The notes beneath the pieces are model-generated. The model did no database searches. It was not told the DNA's origin and worked only from the letters and a program-made list of their open reading frames with translations. From assembly GCA_030608385.1 (NCBI GenBank), contig JAUWEG010000015.1, forward strand, positions 1 through 38,947: a stretch of DNA of 38,947 bases, in the 5' to 3' direction. Positions 8,919 through 17,908 of the stretch are shown here, piece by piece; the first letter of the stretch is position 1; every line of letters starts with the position of its first letter. The position numbers were made by a program, and so were the translations under genes. This DNA is from Candidatus Heimdallarchaeota archaeon (GTDB lineage: Archaea; Asgardarchaeota; Heimdallarchaeia; Heimdallarchaeales; Heimdallarchaeaceae).

Positions 8919-9158
8919 TCAAGAAAAGAGTGCTGTATGAATTTGTTCCTTCTCTGGTAATCCCTCAATTTTAGTTTTTCCTACAAATATTGTAGGAAGT
9001 GAGGATACATTATATCGATTTTCTGTCTTTATTTCTACACTCTTGTAATTGAATAATCCTCCATACTCACTTAGAACATTCTTTAATATGTTCTCTGCGA
9101 TATTACAGTATGGACAATCTTCAGTAGTGTAGAGCACTATCTCTTTCATTTCATACAT
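8919..9158 (-). CDS. glutaredoxin/thioredoxin-like protein
   Basis: This 79-residue single-domain redox protein begins with a beta strand (EIVLYTT) followed by EDCPYCN. The CPYC pair is the classic glutaredoxin active site, at residues 15-18. The cis-proline appears in SSLPTIFVG, where the fold needs it. Such proteins reduce disulfides or pass electrons in the cytoplasm. The start could be M1 or M4. The gene runs convergent to the topoisomerase cluster and is followed by no other minus-strand gene. Confidence 0.85.
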   Translation of the reverse strand: MYEMKEIVLYTTEDCPYCNIAENILKNVLSEYGGLFNYKSVEIKTENRYNVSSLPTIFVGKTKIEGLPEKEQIHTALFS

Positions 9159-9262
9159 TTTCTTTGTTTCTATATTAAAAAAGCAACAAAAATTTTGGGA
9201 CTAGCTCAGATGTTATGCTAATATTACACAATATTCTGTTGTTAAATTAAGTGAAAAAGTAG

Positions 9263-9556
9263 TTATATTGAATCACAACTACAAGGGTTTTTTTTACATT
9301 TAGGGCAAGAGTTGGAGTATTTATGTATAAAACTTTCCTCAACGTTTATTCCTGCTATATTAGCTATACTCAAAGTCCATGCTATAATATCAACAATTTC
9401 TTCAGTTATTTTTTCTTTATCTTGTAGTAATATAGCTTCCGCAAGCTCACCTACTTCTTCTACAAGTTTCAAAACAGTTTTTTCCAAACCTCGTTTGAGA
9501 TCTTTATCCAAATATAATTTTTTCATTAATTCTTGATAATAGAGAATGATGTTCAC
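9263..9556 (-). CDS. MazG-like nucleotide pyrophosphohydrolase with Cys-rich tail
   Basis: The 97-residue helical protein carries the MazG metal-binding signature: KLVEEVGELAEAI, then after a gap EEIVDIIAW, giving the EExxE and ExxD acidic sets. Members hydrolyse (d)NTPs or related nucleotides to monophosphate and pyrophosphate. The C-terminus ends CPKCKKNPCSC, a possible metal-binding tail. The start is GTG at 9556, directly after aggggt, a good ribosome site. The exact substrate is unknown. Confidence 0.82.
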   Translation of the reverse strand: MNIILYYQELMKKLYLDKDLKRGLEKTVLKLVEEVGELAEAILLQDKEKITEEIVDIIAWTLSIANIAGINVEESFIHKYSNSCPKCKKNPCSCDSI

Positions 9557-9581
9557 ACCCCTTTATGACAAAACAAGATAA

Positions 9582-9764
9582 TCAATAGACGATATTACCA
9601 ACAAGTACAGCGACAATCAGAATAAGGCAGAAAGCAACAACGTACCACGGACCAATTTTTACACCTGGTAAATCTTCATCGTAATATCTCATTAAACCTG
9701 CACCTGTTGCAGGCATTGGACTTGTATCTCTCTTTTTTTTCTGTCCTCGAGAACTTCTGCTCAT
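9582..9764 (-). CDS. preprotein translocase Sec61-beta subunit
   Basis: This 60-residue tail-anchored protein has an N-terminal basic Ser/Lys stretch, then the family block MPATGAGLMRYYDED, then PGVKIGPWYVV leading into one C-terminal membrane helix. This is the archaeal Sec61-beta subunit of the SecYE translocon. I chose ATG at 9764 over the upstream TTG at 9773, because the ATG gives the usual MSR start. A TATA-like stretch (ataatatatatct, reverse strand near 9790-9803) lies about 30 bases upstream of that ATG. Confidence 0.92.
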   Translation of the reverse strand: MSRSSRGQKKKRDTSPMPATGAGLMRYYDEDLPGVKIGPWYVVAFCLILIVAVLVGNIVY

Positions 9765-9884
9765 AACTATCAATTGCGTTTTAAAATAGAGATATATATT
9801 ATTTTTTATCGGATACTTCTCTTCTAAATAATTAACAATGTAAAAGAATTTAAATCAATGTTAATAATTGACAAAGGAAACCAA

Positions 9885-9902
9885 CCAACAAAAAATTTAA
9901 GA
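9885..9902 (+). promoter_or_regulatory. BRE/TATA-like element before tRNA-Arg
   Basis: The run accaacaaaaaatttaag, centred about 40 bases before the tRNA, has the purine-rich BRE plus AT box expected of an archaeal promoter. This is a positional inference. Confidence 0.35.
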
Positions 9903-9934
9903 TATCATTAATTTCAAAGAAAGATAATACTGCT

Positions 9935-10011
9935 GACCCCGTAGCTCAGCTGGATAGAGCACCAGCCTTCTAAGTTGGGGGTCGCGCGTTCGAATCGCGT
10001 CGGGGTCGCCA
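9935..10011 (+). tRNA. tRNA-Arg (UCU)
   Basis: Acceptor GACCCCG (9935-9941) pairs with CGGGGTC (10001-10007). The D-arm is gctcagctggatagagc. Anticodon stem ccagc/gttgg encloses loop cttctaa with anticodon UCU. The T-arm is gcgcgttcgaatcgcgt. The discriminator is G and CCA is encoded. Confidence 0.96.
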
Positions 10012-10064
10012 TCTATTTTCTCTACAAAACATTTATGTTTTCATGAAATCTAAGGTGTTTGTTC

Positions 10065-11642
10065 ATGACTCCATCTAGGAAAATCAGAGAATTATATGCT
10101 GAAGGTTACCAACTGACTCCAGAGGCCTATGATTATCTAAATAGTTTGCAGGAAGTAGAGAATGTTATTGACAAGATTCTTGATTCAAAACTAAGCAAAG
10201 CTATTCTTTCTATTGAGGACATCGATGAGTTTCTCAATGAAGACATAATTAAAAAGGAGGAAATTTTGGAACAGATTCTCCCGAAAAAGGAAGAAACTAA
10301 AAAACAAGAACAAGAAATGCAACCTGTTCAAGAAAAGAAAAAAACAAAGGAAGAAGAAGTGAAATCAGAAATTAAGGTAGAAACAAAATCAAGAAGAGAA
10401 AAAATATCTTCAGATTTGGAAATCATTTTTTCTCCAGAAATACAGAAATCTGTTGCAACAGCTGCAAATTTTCGAAACTACTTTAAGAGCCGATTTCAAT
10501 CAATTAATACATTATTTTTAAAACGAAGAGATATAACTAATAGAGTTACCACAAACGACTTAATTCCCAATCGCAATCGAGATAAGATTTCACTAGTAGC
10601 AATGGTAACGAAAGTACATAAAACGAGAGGAGGAACAGTTATTCTTGATTTGGAAGATCCATCAGGTATTATAACGGGAATCATCTATAAATCAAAACAA
10701 GACTTGATAGCTAAATCAGAATTCATACTCGAAGATTCTGTACTTTGTTTTACTGGTAATTGGTGGAAGGATAGATTAAGTGTAGATGATGTCCTTTGGC
10801 CTGATATTCCCTTTCACAAATCAAATTTTGCTTATGATGACGTATATGCTTTATTCATTTCTGATATCCATGTGGGGTCAAAAAATTTCTCTGAAAAATT
10901 ATTTCTGCGTGCTATTAAGTTTGTTAATGGGGAACTTGAAAGTGAAAAACTTAATGAGATTGGTAGGAAAATTAAGTATCTTTTAGTTGGTGGTGATGTT
11001 GTTGATGGAGTTGGTGTTTATCCAGGACAAATAGAAGATTTAGCGCAAGATAACATTCGTTTACAATACCAGACTGCTGCATATTACTTCGAACAGGTAC
11101 GTGATGATGTTGAAATCATCATCATACCTGGAAATCATGATGGTGCAAGAGCTGCTGAACCACAAACTCCAATTCAAAGAGATTTCGCTCCTGATTTTTA
11201 TGGAATTGATAATATTCATCTTTTAGGAAGCCCTTGTTATCTAAAAGCACACAATGTGGAAATTATGATGCACCATGGAAATTCTATATTAGATATAAAT
11301 GCAGCAATTCCTGCAATATCACATGAAACTTCAATACCAGCAATGGTTAGAATGTTGGAAAATCGTCATTTAGTTCCTATTTATGGGAAAAGAACACCAA
11401 TTGCTCCAGAATCAGAGGATCGGTTAGTTATTTCGAGAGTACCAGATATCTTTCAAACAGGTCACACCCATATTGCGGGAGATGATACATACAAAGGTGT
11501 CACTCTTATAAATTCAGGAACTTTTCAATATCAAACTAGTTATCAAAAAAGTATGAATATTAATCCAACAGCTGGTTTAACATATTTTATCAACTTAAAA
11601 TTATTACAAAGAACCCAAATAAATTTTCAAGAAATGAAATAG
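10065..11642 (+). CDS. polB: DNA polymerase D (Pol II) small subunit DP1, 3'-5' exonuclease
   Basis: DP1 is the proofreading and structural partner of DP2 (496-4056). The C-terminal half is a calcineurin-like phosphodiesterase with the metal motifs DIHVG (D267, H269), GGDVVDG (D311), GNHDG (N357-D359), HHG and GHTH. An OB-fold precedes it (about residues 160-240, VAMVTKVHKTRGG). The N-terminal region has a short helical domain and a long Lys/Glu-rich linker (about residues 70-125). The start is ATG at 10065, with aaggtg six bases upstream, in preference to TTG at 10059. The length of 525 residues is usual. It follows tRNA-Arg and ends convergent with a Roadblock gene. Confidence 0.96.
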   Translation: MTPSRKIRELYAEGYQLTPEAYDYLNSLQEVENVIDKILDSKLSKAILSIEDIDEFLNEDIIKKEEILEQILPKKEETKKQEQEMQPVQEKKKTKEEEVKSEIKVETKSRREKISSDLEIIFSPEIQKSVATAANFRNYFKSRFQSINTLFLKRRDITNRVTTNDLIPNRNRDKISLVAMVTKVHKTRGGTVILDLEDPSGIITGIIYKSKQDLIAKSEFILEDSVLCFTGNWWKDRLSVDDVLWPDIPFHKSNFAYDDVYALFISDIHVGSKNFSEKLFLRAIKFVNGELESEKLNEIGRKIKYLLVGGDVVDGVGVYPGQIEDLAQDNIRLQYQTAAYYFEQVRDDVEIIIIPGNHDGARAAEPQTPIQRDFAPDFYGIDNIHLLGSPCYLKAHNVEIMMHHGNSILDINAAIPAISHETSIPAMVRMLENRHLVPIYGKRTPIAPESEDRLVISRVPDIFQTGHTHIAGDDTYKGVTLINSGTFQYQTSYQKSMNINPTAGLTYFINLKLLQRTQINFQEMK

Positions 11643-11665
11643 ATGTAAAAGATGTCGTTTCCTTA

Positions 11666-12076
11666 TTATATGTGTAGTTCGTCTTCATCAATCTGAACAT
11701 ACGATAATATGTCCGCTATTGTAGGTGCATGATTTGATAATACTGCAATTGCGTTTTTGAATTCCTCAATATCACTAGTTCCCCCAACTAGATGAAAATC
11801 TCCTATAGATTTGAGAATTAGAAAACCGTTCTTTCCACGAACCATCACATCATTTATTGGGGCATAAGATAGTCTTTCAAGTGCTAATCTTGCAGCTGCC
11901 ACAAGTGCTGCTCCAATTGCTGAAAGTTCTGTTGAATTTGCAGTTTTATCTCCAGCGTAAAAAGCCACCCTGTCTCCTGTTGCTGTCAAAATAGCAAGAG
12001 CTTCTAATTTTGCTTCTTGTGTAATATCTTTTAACTCTTTGGCCAGTGCATATGCGATTTTTCTTTCAAGTCTCAT
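11666..12076 (-). CDS. Roadblock/LC7-domain protein
   Basis: This 136-residue protein follows the Roadblock/LC7 (MglB-like) pattern. An N-terminal helix is followed by the strand LEALAILTATGDRVAFYAG, a long Ala-rich helix (ELSAIGAALVAAARLALERL), then MVRGKNGFLILKSIGDFHLVGG. Roadblock proteins dimerise and regulate small GTPases (MglA, Rag, Rab families) and are expanded in Asgard archaea. A second member lies at 26288 and a Ras-like GTPase at 20537. The gene is divergent from the oligosaccharyltransferase gene. Its partner cannot be named from sequence. Confidence 0.8.
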   Translation of the reverse strand: MRLERKIAYALAKELKDITQEAKLEALAILTATGDRVAFYAGDKTANSTELSAIGAALVAAARLALERLSYAPINDVMVRGKNGFLILKSIGDFHLVGGTSDIEEFKNAIAVLSNHAPTIADILSYVQIDEDELHI

Positions 12077-12336
12077 TAATATCTAAATCACTTTAACCAT
12101 AAATTAAGTTAATTAATGTTACTATGCTATTAATTGAAATGAGAATACTAAAGATAAGGTAAGTTGCTAATTCCTCCACTTTAAGCGTTTTTACTATTTT
12201 TTTCGCATTATCAGATTTTTTATCGAGAAATTAAAGTGGAAAAGACTTTCCATAAGTAATATTTTTAAACGCTTTTCTTTATTCAACTTCAATAAGAGAT
12301 TACCAAGCTTATGTAACAAGTTATAGGTGAGATTCA
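12077..12336. promoter_or_regulatory. divergent promoter region with paired inverted repeats
   Basis: This 260-base gap lies between the Roadblock gene (minus) and STT3 (plus). A strong AT box, aatatttttaaacgctttt (about 12259-12277), is the likely STT3 TATA region. Two separated 8-base inverted pairs are present: TCCACTTT (12175-12182) with AAAGTGGA (12233-12240), and AAGCGTTT (12183-12190) with AAACGCTT (12267-12274). They could be regulator sites. No gene was found here. Confidence 0.35.
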
Positions 12337-14610
12337 ATGTCAAGCGATACAGGTATAACCGGAATGCTAGGACGCTTTTGGAAAAAAATCGTTAATCATT
12401 TCGAAGATTATGAAATAAATAGGGAAGCTCTTCTTAATAGAATAAGTCTATTGATTATTCTCGCAGCAGGTATTATGATTAGATTATTTTCTTTGATGAA
12501 AGGATATGATCCACTAATCAAGGCATTTGATCCATATGTTCAGTTAGTAAGTGCTGAATATATTAATAGTAATAGTTTTATAGATTTCGTACATTGGTTC
12601 AAAAATAATTCTTGGTATCCTTACGGTTTCCATACAGGAAGAGAACTATATTGGGGAGTTCCTGTAAGTGCAGTTATCATTAAATGGTTATTAGGAATAT
12701 TCTCCATCGAAGTAACAATTACACAAGTAGCATACTTTAGTCCAGTATTTTATGGGTTCTTTACAATTCTTGCCTCTTATTTTCTAGGAAAAGAAACAGT
12801 TAGTACTAGAACTGGATTATTCACGGCTTTCTTCATGGCCTTTTCCCCTGCTTTTGTATCAAGAAGCACGGCAGGGTTCTTTGACAATGAATCGGTAGGG
12901 ATTCTATTTACAGTTTTAACCTTGTATTTCTTTATACGAGCAATAAAACGTGGTGGTACCATTTCATCATTTTTAGCAGGTGTAAGTTTAGCTTTATTGA
13001 TTGGAAGTTGGGGTGCATATAGATATATCTTAGATTTGTTGCCTTTAGCAACTTTCTTCCTAGTTTTAACAAGGAAACTTACTTTCAAACTAATTAAAGC
13101 TTATACTATTACGATTGTCACGGCACTAATGATAGGAGTCTTGGTGCCTAGAGTACTGGTTAACAAGTTCTACAATATTGAAGTCATGATTCCTGTTTTG
13201 ATGATTGGGCTTCTAGTTCTGGTAGGAATAGTACAGAACCTTTCCCGAAGTCTAAGTGAAAAAACGTTTAAACAAGTTATAATTATAGGTTCAATAACGG
13301 CACTGTTTTTGTTAGCTAGTCTAATCACAGTATTTCTGTCCTTAGGTATGTTCACAAACATTGCTGCTAAATTCTGGGCAGTTATTCTGCCAGGAAATCG
13401 GTCAGCAATTCCGATTATCTCCTCGGTAAGCGAACATCAACCCATGACTTGGGCTGAGCTCTTCAATAGTATTCATATTATGATGTTCCTGATTCCCTTA
13501 GGATTATATTACTGTATTAAAAAACCAACAGATGTAAATATAATCATCCTTACTCTTGGAGTAACTACAATTTACTTCTCAGGATCAATGGTAAGGTTGG
13601 TATTATTGTTATCTCCAGCTGCTTCATTACTAAGTGCACTTGCTATTGATAAATTACTTTATACTTATTCTTTAAGTGCTCATGGTAAAATTGCTCTGAC
13701 TAAAAGAAAATTAAGAATCACGAAATCGATAGGTAGAGATGAAGCCATAGTAGCTTATTTAGTAATATTCGGTTTACTTATTACATTTACTTTCCAAAGC
13801 GTAAAATTAGCAGACGATTATGCTCAATCCGAGATGGCCCCAGTAATTTACACTGTTCCTGGTGCTCCATCTTCAGACTGGCAAGAAGCTTTATTGTGGT
13901 TAAGATACAATGCTCAAGGAGAAGGTATAGTTGCGAATAGTGCCCCTGTCGTTATGAGTTGGTGGGATTATGGTTATTGGATTACGAATTACGGTAATGC
14001 AACGTCGCTTGTAGATAATGCAACTACGAATAAAACACAAATCGGTATGGTAGGAACCATGCTAATGTGGAACTTCACTGAGTCAGTTAAATTGATGTAT
14101 AAATATAATGTAAAATATGTCTTAGTTAATACTCAAGCTGGAATTCCAGGTCTTGGTTCAGACTTAGGAAAGGCACTATGGTGTATAAGAATTGCTGAAT
14201 CTACAGTGCCAAGATATGGAATGACTGAAGACGCTTTCTATGGTTTAAATGAAGCAGAAACTCAATATAAATATCTAACACCATTCTACTCTTCGGTTCT
14301 TTATAGACTATCAGCTTATGATCAAGCCACTGGTTTTGCTTGGGCATCAGAAATGCCTGGAACTCCTACAAGTACTAATCCTCAGCTGTTAGTTGATGCT
14401 GCACAAAATCCTGTTTATAACCTTAAAGGTCCAGATGGTATAACATACTTCAGTGAAGTGTTCAGAAGCTATGGACTAGCTACAGGTATAGCAGATTCCA
14501 GAAGGTTTCCACTAGTTAGGATTTATGAAGTACTTTATCCAGAAGATATTGCTCAGCTTTCTGCTGAAGTAAACGATAATTATCCTGTGCCTGAAAAAAC
14601 TGAAGATTAG
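12337..14610 (+). CDS. aglB: oligosaccharyltransferase catalytic subunit AglB/STT3
   Basis: This enzyme transfers a lipid-linked glycan to Asn in N-x-S/T sequons of exported proteins. The first extracellular loop carries the DxD-like metal site GYDPLIKAFDPY (D65 in FDPY). Roughly a dozen hydrophobic segments follow, between about residues 28 and 490. The C-terminal soluble domain contains the family hallmark WWDYGYW at residues 542-548. At 757 residues the length is normal for archaeal AglB. It starts at ATG 12337 after a gtgag-containing leader and ends in a hairpin plus T tract. With the archaeosortase and Sec61-beta genes it belongs to the export and surface-modification set in this window. 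Confidence 0.95.
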   Translation: MSSDTGITGMLGRFWKKIVNHFEDYEINREALLNRISLLIILAAGIMIRLFSLMKGYDPLIKAFDPYVQLVSAEYINSNSFIDFVHWFKNNSWYPYGFHTGRELYWGVPVSAVIIKWLLGIFSIEVTITQVAYFSPVFYGFFTILASYFLGKETVSTRTGLFTAFFMAFSPAFVSRSTAGFFDNESVGILFTVLTLYFFIRAIKRGGTISSFLAGVSLALLIGSWGAYRYILDLLPLATFFLVLTRKLTFKLIKAYTITIVTALMIGVLVPRVLVNKFYNIEVMIPVLMIGLLVLVGIVQNLSRSLSEKTFKQVIIIGSITALFLLASLITVFLSLGMFTNIAAKFWAVILPGNRSAIPIISSVSEHQPMTWAELFNSIHIMMFLIPLGLYYCIKKPTDVNIIILTLGVTTIYFSGSMVRLVLLLSPAASLLSALAIDKLLYTYSLSAHGKIALTKRKLRITKSIGRDEAIVAYLVIFGLLITFTFQSVKLADDYAQSEMAPVIYTVPGAPSSDWQEALLWLRYNAQGEGIVANSAPVVMSWWDYGYWITNYGNATSLVDNATTNKTQIGMVGTMLMWNFTESVKLMYKYNVKYVLVNTQAGIPGLGSDLGKALWCIRIAESTVPRYGMTEDAFYGLNEAETQYKYLTPFYSSVLYRLSAYDQATGFAWASEMPGTPTSTNPQLLVDAAQNPVYNLKGPDGITYFSEVFRSYGLATGIADSRRFPLVRIYEVLYPEDIAQLSAEVNDNYPVPEKTED

Positions 14611-14657
14611 TTAATAATCTTCAACTATTTTTCCTTTTTTCATTTTTTCTTTTAAAT
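14602..14657 (+). terminator. stem-loop plus T tracts after aglB
   Basis: GAAGATTA (14602-14609) and TAATCTTC (14615-14622) form a perfect 8-bp stem with a 5-base loop, which takes in the last base of the stop codon. Several T runs follow (14628-14655). This resembles a bacterial-style intrinsic terminator; archaea usually need only the T tract. Confidence 0.5.
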
Positions 14658-14696
14658 CAATTTTATTCAGCTAAATATTTTGTATTTGAAGAGGGT

Positions 14697-14717
14697 AGTA
14701 TTACAAATGGTAATACT
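14697..14717. promoter_or_regulatory. perfect palindrome upstream of the EF1A promoter
   Basis: AGTATTAC and GTAATACT flank a 5-base spacer (aaatg), giving a perfect 8-bp inverted repeat. It lies about 50 bases upstream of the TATA-like box at 14764-14777 and 130 bases from the EF1A start. It could be an operator or activator site. It also lies downstream of the aglB T tracts, so a role in that transcript is possible. Confidence 0.4.
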
Positions 14718-14763
14718 CAAACTACTGAATTGGAGATTTAGACAAAAACAACGCAACCAAAAT

Positions 14764-14777
14764 GCTTTTAAAAATTC
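14764..14777 (+). promoter_or_regulatory. TATA-like box for EF1A
   Basis: The element gcttttaaaaattc fits the archaeal TATA pattern. It predicts transcription from about 14795-14800 and a 5' leader of roughly 50 bases that ends with the ribosome site aaggtg (14835-14840). Confidence 0.45.
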
Positions 14778-14849
14778 AACGGGGGGATAATACTAATAGT
14801 ACATCAGATAAATAATGTTAGTACTGCTAATCAAAAAGGTGTATATGAA

Positions 14850-16133
14850 ATGAGCTCAAAAGGGAAACCTCATTTGAATTTGGTAATCATTGGTCACGTT
14901 GATCATGGTAAATCTACTATGACTGGACATTTACTCTATGTATGCGGAAGCATTTCAGAAAGAGATATCCAAAAGTTTGAAAAAGAAGCTGAATTAATAG
15001 GACGAGGCAGCTTTAAATTTGCCTGGGCTTTGGACAAATTAAAAGAAGAGAGAGAAAGAGGGGTAACCATCGATCTTGCATTTTATAAATTCCAAACAAA
15101 GAAATATTACTTTACAATTATCGATGCACCTGGACATCGTGATTTTGTTAAAAACATGATAACAGGTACTTCTCAAGCTGATGCAGCAATTCTCGTAATC
15201 AGTGCTGGTACAGGTGAATTCGAGGCTGGAATTAGTGCAACAGGGCAAACTAGAGAACATGCTTTACTAGCAAAAACACTAGGTGTTGATCAACTAATAG
15301 TAGCTGTCAATAAAATGGATCTTGCTAAATACAAAAAAGAACGTTTTGATGAAGTTAAAGATGAAATGACAAGAAACCTCAAATTATTTGGTTTTGATAT
15401 GAAGAAAGTAATCTTTGTTCCAGCAAGTGGTATGAAAGGAGACAATCTTAATGAAAAACCAGAATCCATGCCATGGTATACAGGTCCTACAATTCTTGAT
15501 GCTTTGGATACTTTTGAAGTACCACCTAAACCTGTTGATAAACCTCTAAGACTACCTCTTCAAGATGTTTATACAATCACAGGAATTGGTACAGTTCCAG
15601 TTGGTCGTGTTGAAACTGGTGTTCTTAAACCAAAGGACGAAATAATCTTCCAACCAACAGGTAAAAAAGCAAATGTAATGTCTATTGAAATGCATCACGA
15701 AACAATTCCTGAAGCCATACCTGGAGACAACATTGGTTTTAGTTGCAAAGGTTTAGAAAAGAAAGATGTTCGTCGTGGAGATGTCGTTGGTCATGCAGCC
15801 AAACCTCCAACCATTGTAAAAGACTTCACAGCAACAGTACAAGTAATCAGACATCCTTCTGCAATAGCAGTGGGATATTCACCAGTTATTCACTGTGGAA
15901 CTGCACAGGTTGCTACACGTTTTGCTGAGCTTAAGACAAAAGTTACAAAAGGTGTCAAAACAGATAAACCAGACTTTTTGAAGAATGGAGATACAGCTGA
16001 AGTAGTAATGATTCCAACTCGTGATATGGTTGCGGAAAAGTATGAAGACTTCCCACAATTAGGGCGTTTCGCAATCAGAGACATGGGTCAAACCGTAGCT
16101 GTTGGTATTATAAAAGACGTAACACCAAAGTAA
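14850..16133 (+). CDS. tuf: translation elongation factor 1-alpha
   Basis: This GTPase delivers aminoacyl-tRNA to the ribosome. GTP-binding motifs are intact: GHVDHGKST (residues 15-23), DAPGH (92-96) and NKMD (154-157). The switch I block [11 protein letters not shown] follows the archaeal/eukaryotic pattern, with the long alpha-helical insertion ([18 protein letters not shown]) that bacterial EF-Tu lacks. Two beta-barrel domains follow. The length of 427 residues is standard. The ribosome site aaggtg lies nine bases before the ATG. It stands alone, with its own promoter and T-rich terminator. Confidence 0.97.
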   Translation: MSSKGKPHLNLVIIGHVDHGKSTMTGHLLYVCGSISERDIQKFEKEAELIGRGSFKFAWALDKLKEERERGVTIDLAFYKFQTKKYYFTIIDAPGHRDFVKNMITGTSQADAAILVISAGTGEFEAGISATGQTREHALLAKTLGVDQLIVAVNKMDLAKYKKERFDEVKDEMTRNLKLFGFDMKKVIFVPASGMKGDNLNEKPESMPWYTGPTILDALDTFEVPPKPVDKPLRLPLQDVYTITGIGTVPVGRVETGVLKPKDEIIFQPTGKKANVMSIEMHHETIPEAIPGDNIGFSCKGLEKKDVRRGDVVGHAAKPPTIVKDFTATVQVIRHPSAIAVGYSPVIHCGTAQVATRFAELKTKVTKGVKTDKPDFLKNGDTAEVVMIPTRDMVAEKYEDFPQLGRFAIRDMGQTVAVGIIKDVTPK

Positions 16134-16166
16134 TTCTTTTTTATTTTCTTTTTTTCTTTATTTTAT
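16134..16166 (+). terminator. T-rich terminator after EF1A
   Basis: Three long T runs follow the stop codon (ttctttttta, tttctttttttc, tttattttat), a strong archaeal-type termination signal. It lies between EF1A and the convergent ftsY operon. Confidence 0.55.
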
Positions 16167-16203
16167 AGTTTAAGTATAATGAAAATAGAACAAGAACAAT
16201 TCA

Positions 16204-17115
16204 CTATTTAGTCGGTAGTATATTGTCTAAAATCATTTCAACAGAGAAGGATTCAAGATCCTCATAATTTTGTCCAACACCTAAGAAAATTATCGGTTTT
16301 TCGCTTATGTGGGTAACTGAAACTGCAGCTCCACCTTTGACATCGGCATCAATTTTATTTAATATAGAAGCATCAATTCCAATTTTTTGGTTGAACAGCT
16401 TTGCTTGAGAAATTAGGGCATTACCTGTAAGAGCATCACCCACAAAGAATTTTAGATCTGGTTCTGAAACTTTACATATCTTTTGCAGTTCAGCCATTAG
16501 ATTTGAATTAGTTTCCATTCTTCCCGCCGTGTCGATTAGAACAACATCTATCCCTTTTGAAGTTGCATGATTTATCGCATCATAAGCAACCGCAGCAGCA
16601 TCAGAACCGTAGTTTTGAGCAATTACTCTTATATTTAGATTATCTCCATGCTTCTGCAATTGTTGAATACTTCCTGCTCTAAAGGTGTCTCCTGCCGCAA
16701 AAACGCTTGAATATCCATTATCCATTAGATACTTTCCAATTTTTGCAATAGAAAGCGTTTTTCCTACACCATTAACCCCAAAAAAAGCTATAACTAGTGG
16801 ATTTTTTCTTTCTTTTGCAATTTTTACAAGCTCAATGAGATCTATAGATTGAGATGGAGTCAATATTTCTAATAATACTTCTCTTAAGGTTGTTAATACA
16901 ATTGACCTAGTGTTAGAAAATCTTGTATACTCAATCTTTGACAATTTCTTTGCAAATCTTTTACAAATTTCATCAGTTGTTTTTACAGCAACTTCATTTT
17001 TGATGAGAATGTCCTTTAATTCTTTGTTTACTTTTGCAATTGATTTTATAGAAAAATCAGTAATTGTAATCTTTTTGAAAGATTTTGAAACGCTTTTTCG
17101 AAGTTGATCAAACAA
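16204..17115 (-). CDS. ftsY: signal recognition particle receptor FtsY
   Basis: This is the SRP-family GTPase that docks ribosome-SRP complexes at the membrane. An N-terminal helical bundle (about residues 25-90) precedes the G domain. The motifs are GVNGVGKT (113-120), AAGDTFRAG, DTAGR, NKID and the terminal GVGQNYEDL, characteristic of the SRP54/FtsY G domain. There is no long acidic A domain, as is usual in archaea. The start is TTG at 17115, with gtgag upstream. It is the last gene of the translation operon, 19 bases after prefoldin alpha, an arrangement widely conserved in archaea. Confidence 0.96.
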   Translation of the reverse strand: MFDQLRKSVSKSFKKITITDFSIKSIAKVNKELKDILIKNEVAVKTTDEICKRFAKKLSKIEYTRFSNTRSIVLTTLREVLLEILTPSQSIDLIELVKIAKERKNPLVIAFFGVNGVGKTLSIAKIGKYLMDNGYSSVFAAGDTFRAGSIQQLQKHGDNLNIRVIAQNYGSDAAAVAYDAINHATSKGIDVVLIDTAGRMETNSNLMAELQKICKVSEPDLKFFVGDALTGNALISQAKLFNQKIGIDASILNKIDADVKGGAAVSVTHISEKPIIFLGVGQNYEDLESFSVEMILDNILPTK

Positions 17116-17134
17116 GAGAATCTCACTTCTCCTC

Positions 17135-17572
17135 TTACATAACAGATTTGACTACTCTATCAATCTCTTTCAACCGTTCTATTACTTCATTGTAACTAGC
17201 TTTTATTTGAGTGAGTTGATTTTCGACATCTGTCTTCTTCTTCTTGATACCTTCAGTAGCGCCTTGAAGTGACTTTTCACTGTGAACTCCTGCCCCTATA
17301 GTAACAATAATGTTCTCACCATTTTCAACGGTTGCATATATGAAATTACCAGCCCCTATAGGAACTAGAATTTTGTTATTTTCCTCTGCTTTGTCAAGAT
17401 CTCTCAATGTTTGTTCAGCACTATGAATTTCGTTATAATAACCATTCAAAATTTCTATTTGCTGGTTATATCTAGTTGCTTGTTGCTCTAATTGTTGAGC
17501 GGCCATTAATAGATTATTTAGTTCCTCTTGAGAAACTTGTTGAGGGGAAGAATCTTTTGACAGTATTTTCAC
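17135..17572 (-). CDS. pfdA: prefoldin alpha subunit
   Basis: This is a subunit of the hexameric jellyfish-shaped chaperone that holds unfolded proteins for the thermosome. Two coiled-coil helices (about residues 12-60 and 105-143) flank a beta-hairpin core with VPIGAGNFIYATV and IVTIGAGVHSEKS, diagnostic of the alpha class. The start is GTG at 17572, which overlaps the LX stop codon in the 4-base sequence GTGA and implies coupled translation. Confidence 0.93.
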   Translation of the reverse strand: MKILSKDSSPQQVSQEELNNLLMAAQQLEQQATRYNQQIEILNGYYNEIHSAEQTLRDLDKAEENNKILVPIGAGNFIYATVENGENIIVTIGAGVHSEKSLQGATEGIKKKKTDVENQLTQIKASYNEVIERLKEIDRVVKSVM

Positions 17573-17838
17573 TTCCTTTTTGGAATGGCTAAATCATCTT
17601 CTGTAGCAAATGCTTTGATAACTGGATCCTTAATCTCATCAGGGTTGGTGATTTCTTTGATGTCTTTAGGATTAATGAAAATCAAATTTCGTTTTACTTT
17701 ATGTTTGCTTCCAAGAATGTTATAGATTTGTTCCAAAGCATCTTCTTGATTTAATGCTCTAACGTATTTACCAAAAGGTATCTTATCTTTTCGTCTCTTA
17801 TATTCGCCACGGATATGGAATGTTTTAACAGAGCTCAT
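17569..17838 (-). CDS. rplX: ribosomal protein LX (L18Ae/eL20 family)
   Basis: This 89-residue large-subunit protein begins with VKTFHIRGEYKRR, followed by KIPFGKYVRALNQEDALEQIY and a basic strand segment, the LX/L18Ae pattern. In archaea it regularly lies between aIF6 and prefoldin alpha, as here. Confidence 0.92.
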   Translation of the reverse strand: MSSVKTFHIRGEYKRRKDKIPFGKYVRALNQEDALEQIYNILGSKHKVKRNLIFINPKDIKEITNPDEIKDPVIKAFATEDDLAIPKRK

Positions 17839-17908
17839 CTAGCGTTCACCTTAACTTAGTTGTTTCCCGATTGCAAAAGGGTTTTTCAAGTTTTTGAATC
17901 TAAAGTCT

